Source of the DNA: Bacteroidales bacterium
GTDB lineage: Bacteria > Bacteroidota > Bacteroidia > Bacteroidales > Bacteroidaceae
Length of the DNA stretch: 47,818 nt
Direction of reading: 5' to 3'
NCBI GenBank assembly: GCA_004555245.1
Contig: SFIS01000007.1
Span: forward strand, 1-47,818
Shown here: one piece after another, positions 1 to 7,262 of the stretch
Position numbering within the stretch: the first letter of the stretch is position 1
Layout: every line of letters starts with the position of its first letter
The notes under the pieces: generated by a model
Databases searched by the model: none
Seen by the model: the letters and a program-made list of their open reading frames with translations, nothing else
Told to the model about the DNA's origin: nothing
Made by a program: the position numbers and the translations under genes

Positions 1-69
1 CTTTCTGCGGTTATTGATGCCAATCCTAAGTTCCATAAACTCTATCAAATGTATAAATTAGTCGCTTGA
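1..69 (+). CDS. C-terminal end of an unidentified protein (partial)
   Basis: Frame 1 is open from the window edge for 22 codons to a TGA and reads as ordinary protein (ending 'FHKLYQMYKLVA'). It is followed by two hairpins, which suits the end of a transcription unit. The piece is too short to assign to a family, and a chance open frame cannot be excluded. Confidence 0.3.
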   Translation, partial: LSAVIDANPKFHKLYQMYKLVA

Positions 70-123
70 TGAATGAATATTCACTTGCGAAAGTTCAGTT
101 ATATTATATATATCACAAGATGA

Positions 124-207
124 CGGGTGACGATTCGTCATCCCGAAGACGCGAAGACAGTGCAGAGCCATACCATTCGATATGCGACGGCTCTGCACTG
201 TTTTTTT
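124..207 (+). terminator. Two hairpins, the second with a T-tract
   Basis: An imperfect hairpin lies at 124-145 (arms 124-133 and 135-145). It is followed by a perfect 12-bp stem (158-169 pairing with 189-200) and seven T residues (201-207). This is a strong rho-independent terminator for whatever enters from the left. It ends about 50 bases before the DUF554 start, so it could also be a leader attenuator of that gene. Confidence 0.7.
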
Positions 208-255
208 CAGGTAACTAAGAAAACATTATTCATCTCCACAGAAATCCCCGAAGCG

Positions 256-990
256 ATGTTAGGAACAATAGTCAACACAGCCACCATCATTGCCGGCACG
301 ATAGCCGGCTCCATTCTTCATGCCGGTATAAAGGAGAAATACAAGCGTGTCCTGTACGACGGTCTTGGCCTTGCGAGCCTTGCCATCGGCCTGAACGCCA
401 CAATCACGAATTTCCCCAAGAGCGACTATCCCGTGCTTTTCATCATCAGCATTGCCGTGGGCGGTGTCGTCGGCATCCGTTTAGATATCGACGGCAATTT
501 CAGGCGCCTTGTCGAGAGGCGCAGGCAGAAGAAAGACGGTTGTCCGCCCGATTCTTCCTCGTCCGTTCCGTGCGACAACCGCCTTGCCGACGGTCTCTCC
601 ACGGCAATCCTTCTCTACTGCATCGGCCCTCTCTCGATGCTTGGTCCCGTGATCAGTGCGCTGAAGGGCGACAACACGTTTCTCTTCACCAACGCCACTC
701 TCGACCTTGTCACCTCCACCGTTTTCGCCTCCACCTACGGCATCGGCATGATTCTCGCCGCGCCGGTACTCTTCCTGTGGCAGGGCATGTTCTACGTCAT
801 AGCCCAATGTTCTGACAGTGTTCTGAGCGAAGGTCTTATGGCAGAGCTTCTCATCGTGGGCGGCCTGATGATTTCGGGGACAGGGCTGTCGCTTCTGAAC
901 ATAAAAGACTGCAAGACGCTGAATTTCCTTCCGGGCCTGCTCGTGCCCGTGATATGGTATGGCATCGTTGCATTCTGCAAGTCATTCTGA
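256..990 (+). CDS. DUF554 family integral membrane protein
   Basis: The 244-residue product is hydrophobic throughout with several predicted membrane spans. It opens with 'MLGTIVNTATIIAGTIAGS', the typical DUF554 (YdfK-like) N-terminus, and keeps the Gly-rich helices of that family. The ATG at 256 was chosen because family proteins begin exactly at this motif; the upstream in-frame GTG (127) would place the terminator hairpin inside the coding region. The family's function is not established; it is presumed to be a transporter or channel of the inner membrane. The gene stands alone, and the next 850 bases downstream hold no protein gene. Confidence 0.85.
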   Translation: MLGTIVNTATIIAGTIAGSILHAGIKEKYKRVLYDGLGLASLAIGLNATITNFPKSDYPVLFIISIAVGGVVGIRLDIDGNFRRLVERRRQKKDGCPPDSSSSVPCDNRLADGLSTAILLYCIGPLSMLGPVISALKGDNTFLFTNATLDLVTSTVFASTYGIGMILAAPVLFLWQGMFYVIAQCSDSVLSEGLMAELLIVGGLMISGTGLSLLNIKDCKTLNFLPGLLVPVIWYGIVAFCKSF

Positions 991-1201
991 CATTTCCGCT
1001 CACCCATCCGCAGGATGCGGCACACCGGCATTGCGGCTTACTATTAGTAAGCAATAATGCCCTATCTCCCGACCATTTGTTTCTACAACCGCAATAGAGC
1101 TTACATACAGTTAATAAATGTATATTTTTCCGTATTAATCAATAATCCGTTTGACATCCGTCAAGAATATTGTACTTTTTACATAAAAATCGGGAAAATG
1201 T

Positions 1202-1232
1202 TTTGCTGTGTGCGTTAACAGTAGTAACTTTG
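1202..1232 (+). promoter_or_regulatory. Bacteroidota-type promoter of the candidate ncRNA
   Basis: TTTG at 1202-1205, a 19-bp spacer, then TAACTTTG at 1225-1232, a full match to the Bacteroidota -33/-7 pattern. No protein gene starts within 600 bases, so it most likely drives the structured RNA beginning near 1238. The stretch 991-1200 is AT-rich and I see no gene in it. Confidence 0.7.
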
Positions 1233-1237
1233 CATCG

Positions 1238-1450
1238 TGAAAACAGAGAAAAGCCTCACACAAGCCAGTGAGAGAGCAAAGCTCAGAGTTCTCACAATGC
1301 GATCTGAACTAAGGATAACGTAAGTTTGGCACACTTAGACAGCCGAGAACAAAGCCGCGGGTGCTGAAAAGCGGAGACCCAAGGCAGAACTTCACAAGCA
1401 ACCGGTCTTATCTTCAGTAAGGACAACAGATTGATTTGAATAGTTTTTCA
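1238..1450 (+). ncRNA. Candidate structured non-coding RNA (6S-like?)
   Basis: A canonical promoter ends at 1232 and the following 200 bases have no convincing ORF but dense secondary structure. Hairpins visible by eye are CTCAC/GTGAG, GAGC/GCTC, AGTTC/GAACT and CTAAG/CTTAG. A later segment contains CCGC, GGGT, GCGG and ACCC in an order that would form an H-type pseudoknot (about 1355-1382). It does not show the conserved tmRNA or RNase P RNA blocks that I know. A 6S-like RNA of the Bacteroidales-1 type is possible, but I cannot confirm it. The 3' end is uncertain; candidate stop structures lie near 1552-1585 and 1619-1657. The AT-rich stretch 1450-1550 holds several TTAGTTA motifs. Confidence 0.4.
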
Positions 1451-1618
1451 TAGATAGTATATAGTTAGGTTTTAGTTATTAGGTAAAAGTTAGTTAGTTT
1501 TTTGATTGTATTAGATTTTTAAGTAAAAAGATTAGTTATATTTCAGGTAACGACACGACAAACCGTGAGGTTCGTCATCTTTTTATGATAATTCTCTTTA
1601 GAAATCAATACAACCCCG

Positions 1619-1657
1619 ACTGCAGACATAGTGAGTATGTCTGCAGTTTTTGTTTTT
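1619..1657. terminator. Strong intrinsic terminator
   Basis: A perfect 12-bp stem (1619-1630 with 1636-1647) closes a 5-base loop and runs into T-rich sequence. It would end transcripts coming from the ncRNA region before the histidine kinase promoter. Confidence 0.75.
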
Positions 1658-1764
1658 AACCCCCGGAAGTCTCCCCCGTGCGTCTTCCGCAGCCTCCGCA
1701 CGCTGGTTTTCAGGCATATTCCGTGCGTTTTTCCGCTTGCAGCCAATATGTTCAGCGTGATTTT

Positions 1765-1795
1765 TTTGCAGTAAAGAAAAAAATATGTAAATTTG
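1765..1795 (+). promoter_or_regulatory. Promoter of the histidine kinase gene
   Basis: TTTG at 1765-1768, a 19-bp spacer, TAAATTTG at 1788-1795. It is about 75 bases upstream of the kinase ATG at 1870. Its position also argues against the upstream in-frame start at 1678, which would lie before the promoter. Confidence 0.7.
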
Positions 1796-1869
1796 CATTG
1801 CGGAATGTGTCATTCTCCCGTTCCGGCTTACCCAACCCTAAATCCATACCCCCCGAAACGACACCAGCC

Positions 1870-3120
1870 ATGAATTGGACCGACCAGATACGTCAGATAA
1901 AAATCCTTCTCGTCGTCGTTGCAGTCATCATAGCAGCGGCGTCGCTTGTCACATCGCATTTTCTTGTCAGCGACCTGAAACAGGAGGAGAGCAAGAAGAT
2001 GAGCGTATGGGCAGAGGCGATGCGCAGCCTAAACACCGCCGACGAGACCACCGACCTCACCCTTGTGCTCCGTGTCATCGACGACAACAACACTATTCCT
2101 GTCATCGTCACAGACGAGCACGACGCCGTTCAGACCTTCCGCAACGTCACGCTGTCCGCCTCTACCGCATCTGACAGCCTGTCCCAGCTTGCCTCTCTTG
2201 CCGCACGGTGGAAGTCGAAGCGTCAGGTGGTTCGCATCTCGATAGACAACGATTCGTTCATCGACGTCTGCTACGACGAGTCGCTGCTCATCAAGCGCCT
2301 CGCCACCTATCCGTATGTCCAGCTCGGCGTGGTGCTTCTCTTCGTCGTCATCGCCATCTTTGCCCTCCTTACCTCCAAGAAGGCAGAGCAGAACAAGGTG
2401 TGGGTGGGGCTGTCGAAGGAGACCGCCCACCAGCTCGGCACTCCCATCTCGTCGCTCATGGCATGGCACGAGATGCTGAAAGAGACCTATCCCGACGACG
2501 AGCTCCTTCCGGAGATGGGCAAGGACATCGCGCGTCTGCAGCTCATCGCCGACCGTTTCTCGAAAATCGGTTCGCTGCCGGAGCCTTCCCCAGCATCGCT
2601 TAACACGGTGATGGAACATGTGATTGAATACATGGAGCGGCGCACGTCGCGCAAGGTGAGCATCGTGCGCGACTTCCCCGCCCGCGACATCGTGGTGCGG
2701 CTGAACGCCTCGCTGTTCGAGTGGGTCATAGAGAATCTGTGCAAGAATGCCGTCGATGCCATGGAGGGTGTGGGCACAATCACCATGCACATCGCGCAGA
2801 CACAGCAGAAAGCCGTCATCGAAGTGAGCGACACGGGCAAGGGAATACGCAAGAAAGACATCCCGAACGTCTTCCGCCCCGGCTTTACGACGAAGAAACG
2901 CGGCTGGGGACTGGGGCTTTCGCTATGCAAGCGCATCGTTGAGGAGTATCATCACGGGCGCATCTTCGTCAAGAGCTCGGAGGTGGGTGTGGGCACCACG
3001 TTCCGCATTGAGCTGCACATCCAAGCACGGAAGAGGGGTGAGATCTCCTGCCGAGCAGGAGAGAACGCGACCGAAATGCCTGAGCATGTGCGGGCGAAGG
3101 AGAGAGAGGAGGGGGCATAA
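1870..3120 (+). CDS. Membrane-bound sensor histidine kinase
   Basis: The 416-residue protein has a membrane helix at about residues 12-33, a periplasmic sensor region of about 115 residues, and a second helix at about 150-172. The phosphoacceptor motif is 'KETAHQLGTPISSL' (His near 187), then a HATPase_c domain with N box 'ENLCKNAVDAMEG', G1 box 'DTGKGI', an F box and G2 'GWGLGLSLCK'. All kinase motifs look intact. It should autophosphorylate and pass phosphate to a response regulator, but no regulator gene is adjacent, so the partner and signal are unknown. The start ATG lies just after the promoter. The secreted hydrolase begins 34 bases downstream and is probably co-transcribed. The last 30 residues are charged and lie outside the catalytic domain. 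Confidence 0.88.
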   Translation: MNWTDQIRQIKILLVVVAVIIAAASLVTSHFLVSDLKQEESKKMSVWAEAMRSLNTADETTDLTLVLRVIDDNNTIPVIVTDEHDAVQTFRNVTLSASTASDSLSQLASLAARWKSKRQVVRISIDNDSFIDVCYDESLLIKRLATYPYVQLGVVLLFVVIAIFALLTSKKAEQNKVWVGLSKETAHQLGTPISSLMAWHEMLKETYPDDELLPEMGKDIARLQLIADRFSKIGSLPEPSPASLNTVMEHVIEYMERRTSRKVSIVRDFPARDIVVRLNASLFEWVIENLCKNAVDAMEGVGTITMHIAQTQQKAVIEVSDTGKGIRKKDIPNVFRPGFTTKKRGWGLGLSLCKRIVEEYHHGRIFVKSSEVGVGTTFRIELHIQARKRGEISCRAGENATEMPEHVRAKEREEGA

Positions 3121-3154
3121 AGACACCTGAGAAATCAAACCAACAAACCGAAAT

Positions 3155-6055
3155 ATGAAAAAACATCATCTCCTGGCGATGCTCGTCTTCTTCTGCATCG
3201 CCCTGACAGCATCTGCTGACTATGTCCCGGCTCCATACACCTGGACAACACCGAGCCGCAACTCGAGCGAGTCGATGCCCTGCGGCGGTCATGACATCGG
3301 CATGAACGTGTGGGTAGAGCAAGGCGACCTTCTCGTCTATCTCAGCCGCAGCGGCTTCTTCGACGAGAACAACACGCTGCTGAAAGCGGGCAGGCTGCGT
3401 CTCAGCCTCCGTTCCAAGAGCGACGGCACACCGCTTCTCTGCTCCTCCGGCTTCTCCCAGACGCTCTGTCTTGACGACGGTGCGGTGTATGTGCGCGGCG
3501 GGGGCGTGGAGATTCGCCTGTGGGCTGATGTCAACAGCCCCGTCGTCTTCATGGACATCAACTCGCGCAAGGCTGTCGCCGCGACACTGTCGTACGAGAG
3601 CTGGCGCCATCACGACCGCCTTGTGCCCCGCGAAGCCTGTCAGCAGTTCTCATGGAAATGGCTGACGAAAGGCGAACACGCCACCTATGCCGACAGCATC
3701 CGCCCGTCCGCAAACACCCTCGTGTTCGAGCACCGCAACCGTGCTGAGACCGTCTTCGACTTCACCGTGAGCTACGAACAGCTCGACGCCGTGAAGTCAG
3801 AGCTGCCCAACCCCATCGGCGGCCTCTCCTTCGGCGGTCGTCTCTCCGCTCCCGGCTTCACGTATGCCGGCACGTCCGACGGTGTCTATGCCTCCACCGA
3901 CTTCCGCGCCTGGAACTATTCCGCCCCGTCGCTCCGCCGCTCTACGGTTCGCATAGAGATGCTCAGCAACAAAGGCGCGCTGCAGATGCCTGCCGAAACC
4001 GTCAGCGCCTCCGCCTCGCGCAAGCGCAGCAGCGCCTGGTGGCACAGCTTCTGGCAGCGGTCATACATACGCACCACCCATCCCGAGCTGCAGAAGATTG
4101 TCCGCAACTACGAGCTGTTCAGATACATGCTCGGCTGCAACGCCTACGGCGAATGGCCCACGAAGTTCAACGGCGGTCTCTTCACCTTCGACCCCGTCTA
4201 TGTCCAGCAGGACAACCCCTTCACCCCCGACTTCCGCTGTTGGGGCGGAGGAACGATGACGGCACAGAACCAGAGGCTTGTCTATTGGCCCATGCTGAAA
4301 TCGGGCGATACGGACATGATGCGTCCGCAGTTCGACACCTATCTGCGTATGCTGCCCGCCGCGACGGTGCGCACTCGCCACTACTGGCAGCACGGCGGCG
4401 CCTGCTTTGAAGAGCAGATAGAGAACTTCGGCCTGCCCAACCCCGCCGAATACGGCAAGCACAAAGCGGGGCAGGACCCCGGATGGATGAAGAACAAATG
4501 GCTGGAATACCAGTATGACACCGCCTTGGAGTTCTGCCAGATGATTCTCCTTGCCAACGAATACTCCGGCATGGACATCACACCCTACCGCGAGCTGATA
4601 GGCGAGACGGTGCGGTTCTTCGACGAGCACTACCAATACCTCGCCTCCCGCCGCGGCGCGACATCCCTCACCGAAGACGGGAAACTTGTCATCTACCCCT
4701 CGTCGGGCTGCGAGACCTACAAGATGGCATACAACCCGAGCAGTGTCATCGCCGCCCTGCAGGCTGTCACAGGCACAATGGAGCGGCACGGGGGTCTGCC
4801 GGCGTTCGGACTTGACAGCACCCTCGCCTCGCGCATCCCCTCCATCCCGCTTCGCGAGATTCAGGGCGAGACATGCATCGCCCCTGCCGTGACATGGATG
4901 CGCATCAACAATGTCGAATCGCCACATCTCTATCCCGTCTTCCCCTGGCGCATCTACTGCCTCGGCCGCCCCGACATCGACATCGCGCGCAGCACATATT
5001 TCCTCGACGACTATGTGCAGAAGATGCGCTCTTCTACAGGCTGGAAACAGGACAACATCTGGGCTCCGCTGCTCGGCATCACACACGATGCCGTCAGACT
5101 GTGCAAGGAGAAATTCGCCGACGGCCCCTACCGCTTCCCCGCTTTCTGGGAACGCGGCTTCGACTGGGCTCCTGACCACAACCGCGGCGGCTCTGCAATG
5201 ATCGGGCTGCAGGAGATGCTGCTGCAGGAGAAGCCTGACGGCGAACTGATGCTCTTCCCATGCTGGCCGCGGGAGTGGGACGCCGACTTCAGGCTGCACG
5301 CCACCGACGGCAGAACCGTGGATGCAAGCATAAAGGACGGCATCGTCAAAGCCACCTCGACAGTGAGAGACGGTAAGCGCACTGTCACGACACCGCTGCC
5401 AACACCGCTGCGCATCTCCATCTTCGGAGACAGCTACTCTACCTTCGAGGACTATATCACGCCCGCGACAAACGAACCGTGGTACTACTGGCAGACCAAC
5501 CCGCGCAAGACAAAGGGCAACGACGTGATGCACCCCGACCAGACATGGTGGTGGCAGGTCATCGAACGCCTCGGCGCACGCCTCGAGACAAACAACTCAT
5601 ACAGCGGCTCGACGATAGGATACACGGGATATGTCATACCCGAGACAGGGAAACACGACAACTACAAGCCCCGCTCGTTCATCACACGCGCGCCAGACCT
5701 CGGCTCGCCCGACATCATTCTCGTATGCGCCGGAACCAACGACAGCTGGGACGGCGAGGAACTGGGAGAGTACAAATTCTCTGACTTCACCGACGCCGAC
5801 CTCTTCACCTTCCGCCCCGCCATGGCGAAATGGTGTCTGACGATGAAAGAACTCTATCCCCGGCAGCGCATAGTATTCATCATCAACACCGACCTCAAGC
5901 CGGACTTCGTGGAGAGCATGAAGCTGCTGCTCGACCGTTACGGCATCGAGTATCTGCAGCTGAAGAAAATCGACAAGCAATACGGCCACCCGTCGGTGAA
6001 GGGAATGCGGAGCATGGCAGACCAGGTGGTGGAATATCTCCGCAAAAACAGCTGA
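3155..6055 (+). CDS. Secreted two-domain hydrolase: DUF5703 plus SGNH/GDSL esterase
   Basis: This 966-residue protein starts with a cleavable signal peptide (first 21 residues, ending 'ALTASA'). Residues about 24-745 match the DUF5703 family, whose N-terminal part carries 'MPCGGHDIGMNVWVEQGD' and whose centre resembles an (alpha/alpha)6 glycoside hydrolase barrel. Residues about 750-966 form an SGNH hydrolase: block I 'FGDSYS' with the Ser nucleophile, a Gly-containing 'NSYSGSTIG' block, block III 'CAGTND' and a C-terminal His in 'YGHPSVKG'. The SGNH part would be a carbohydrate esterase such as a deacetylase. The DUF5703 part is probably a glycosidase of unknown specificity. The fusion suggests that both act on one decorated plant glycan outside the inner membrane. 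Domain calls are firm; substrate is inference. Confidence 0.85.
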   Translation: MKKHHLLAMLVFFCIALTASADYVPAPYTWTTPSRNSSESMPCGGHDIGMNVWVEQGDLLVYLSRSGFFDENNTLLKAGRLRLSLRSKSDGTPLLCSSGFSQTLCLDDGAVYVRGGGVEIRLWADVNSPVVFMDINSRKAVAATLSYESWRHHDRLVPREACQQFSWKWLTKGEHATYADSIRPSANTLVFEHRNRAETVFDFTVSYEQLDAVKSELPNPIGGLSFGGRLSAPGFTYAGTSDGVYASTDFRAWNYSAPSLRRSTVRIEMLSNKGALQMPAETVSASASRKRSSAWWHSFWQRSYIRTTHPELQKIVRNYELFRYMLGCNAYGEWPTKFNGGLFTFDPVYVQQDNPFTPDFRCWGGGTMTAQNQRLVYWPMLKSGDTDMMRPQFDTYLRMLPAATVRTRHYWQHGGACFEEQIENFGLPNPAEYGKHKAGQDPGWMKNKWLEYQYDTALEFCQMILLANEYSGMDITPYRELIGETVRFFDEHYQYLASRRGATSLTEDGKLVIYPSSGCETYKMAYNPSSVIAALQAVTGTMERHGGLPAFGLDSTLASRIPSIPLREIQGETCIAPAVTWMRINNVESPHLYPVFPWRIYCLGRPDIDIARSTYFLDDYVQKMRSSTGWKQDNIWAPLLGITHDAVRLCKEKFADGPYRFPAFWERGFDWAPDHNRGGSAMIGLQEMLLQEKPDGELMLFPCWPREWDADFRLHATDGRTVDASIKDGIVKATSTVRDGKRTVTTPLPTPLRISIFGDSYSTFEDYITPATNEPWYYWQTNPRKTKGNDVMHPDQTWWWQVIERLGARLETNNSYSGSTIGYTGYVIPETGKHDNYKPRSFITRAPDLGSPDIILVCAGTNDSWDGEELGEYKFSDFTDADLFTFRPAMAKWCLTMKELYPRQRIVFIINTDLKPDFVESMKLLLDRYGIEYLQLKKIDKQYGHPSVKGMRSMADQVVEYLRKNS

Positions 6056-6140
6056 CACATCCGTTCTGAAAAGCCCCGGAAAACTGTCAGAATGTCAAAC
6101 CGGGAAACCTGCCATCCGGAACGGAGAGAAACCATTTCTA

Positions 6141-6210
6141 ACGCGCGAGAATCGTCTGTAGAACGCCAAAGAGACAAGCGGCGGCGTACAGACGATTCTC
6201 GCGCGTTTTT
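6141..6210 (+). terminator. 20-bp perfect stem-loop with T-tract
   Basis: Bases 6141-6160 pair perfectly with 6187-6206 around a 26-base loop, followed by more T residues (6207-6210). It lies 85 bases after the SGNH gene and can end its transcript. The GCGAGAATC/GATTCTCG stem ends reappear at 29254-29317, so this hairpin is also the first module of a dispersed element. Confidence 0.7.
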
Positions 6211-6338
6211 CGTAAGTGTCTGACGCAATGTGCGTTAGAGCAACAAAGATTATCTGAAAGCATATTTCAGAGCCCCGCAGAGCATGAAAAGCATGCTGTT
6301 TTTGGCTGTTTTGCCCTATAAAACAGCCTTTTTTGCCT

Positions 6339-6404
6339 TCCAACATTGATTACTTTAGGCTCTCACTTTGACTATCTTGCCTCCCCACTTTGACTATCTT
6401 GGCT
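6339..6404 (+). repeat. 22-bp tandem repeats (about three units)
   Basis: Units with core TTTGACTATCTTG, spaced by 22 bp, preceded by one degenerate unit (ATTGATTACTTTAGG). The same unit occurs at 29406-29514 and 46520-46585. Confidence 0.75.
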
Positions 6405-6587
6405 TCCAATACGTAGAAAACGGGGCTGCAGAAAGTATGAATGAGGCTCAAGGAATGTTAAAATCAAGATTTTCCGTTGTCAAGATTTTTCGCATTCCGG
6501 CCCGGTTTTTGCGCACCCCTCCACCTGACATAATGTAAGGAAAATACATGCCGAGACGTGCAAAGTGTCAGAACAGGTGGACGGGAA

Positions 6588-7160
6588 GCAGTACCAAACA
6601 CTGGAAACCCGCATCTCCACATAAGCAAGGTGCTGTCTTACAGACAGTTCCATCACCATGTATATAACCCGTGACTATGTCACGGGCTACGACCGCTTCG
6701 CTTAGTACAGCCTTCCAGGCTGGTCATGGCCTGCACGGACAGCATAGGCTGGCGGACTTTCAGGCTGGTCGTGGTTGCGCAGACAGTACAGACAGGCGGA
6801 CGGAGAGTGCGACGGGATGGGCAGAGTGTTGTTCAGCCTGGAAGGCTGTACTAAGCGAAGCGGTCGTAGCCGGGGGCGAAGCCCTCGGTTGGTCAGTGCC
6901 AAACGCCTGCCTGAAAGGCAGTACCAAACGCTGGCTGCCCGCATCTCCGCATAAACGAGGTACTGTCTTACAGACAGTTCCATCGACATGTATATAACCC
7001 GTGACTACGTCACGGGCTACGACCGCTTCGCTTAGTACAGACTTACAGGCTGGTTATGGCTTGCGCAGACAGCATAGAATGACGGATGGGAGGCTGGTCA
7101 TTACTCGCCCTGACAGCACGGGCAGGCGGACTTCCAGGCTGACCTTGGTTGCCCGGACAT
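6588..7160 (+). repeat. Compound repeat region: 330-bp-offset duplication and 45-bp tandem units
   Basis: About 170 bp at 6588-6757 recurs at 6918-7087 (offset 330) with scattered substitutions. Within each copy is the palindrome CCCGTGA...TCACGGG. A 44-45-bp unit beginning AGGCTGGTC recurs at 6717, 6762, 7047, 7091 and 7136. No protein-like ORF runs through the region, although short GC-rich frames exist on both strands. It looks like duplicated non-coding sequence between the convergent SGNH and pectinesterase genes. Confidence 0.75.
6685..6871. repeat. 38-bp perfect inverted repeat
   Basis: Bases 6685-6722 are the exact reverse complement of 6834-6871 (38 of 38), enclosing 111 bp. A third, direct and slightly diverged copy lies near 7015-7052. 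The arms could be recombination substrates or ends of a small element. Confidence 0.85.
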
Positions 7161-7165
7161 AAACA

Positions 7166-7208
7166 GAGAACGTCCGCCATGACACAGTGTGCCGTGGCGG
7201 ACGTTCTC
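7166..7208 (-). terminator. Hairpin terminator after the pectinesterase gene
   Basis: A perfect 14-bp stem (7166-7179 with 7195-7208) lies 55 bases beyond the pectinesterase stop on the minus strand. The T-tract after it is weak (TGTTTATG on the minus strand), so termination efficiency is uncertain. A second hairpin (GGCTTGCC/GGCAAGCC) sits at about 7227-7256. Confidence 0.55.
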
Positions 7209-7262
7209 CGTTATACTTTCTCCAAGGCTTGCCACCGCGGTGCGGCGGCAAGCCGGAGGATT

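Larger units (their letters stand above)
6141..6576 (+). repeat. Dispersed non-coding element, copy E1
   Basis: This roughly 435-bp stretch shares modules in the same order with 29254-29731: a GCGAGAATC inverted repeat; a hairpin built on a CTGTTTTG/AAAACAG stem (6304-6335); a 22-bp tandem array; a block around GTTGTCAAGATTTTT (about 6453-6512), which aligns without gaps to 29587-29647; and a final TGAC...TGTAAG...TGTCAGAA block (6528-6576). No ORF of note is present. Its nature (MITE-like relic, regulatory RNA or other) is unknown. The copies are diverged but clearly related by eye. Confidence 0.6.

Noticed and set aside
1238..1450. tmRNA or RNase P RNA
   Set aside because: No tag ORF, tRNA-like end or RNase P conserved regions are visible, and the length is too short.
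4061..5533. 490-residue minus-strand frame opposite the DUF5703 gene
   Set aside because: It is a shadow of a GC-rich gene: the plus strand has clear domain motifs and a signal peptide.
6671..6997. Short plus-strand frames in the repeat region as a gene
   Set aside because: They run through inverted and direct repeats and have no consistent family-like sequence.
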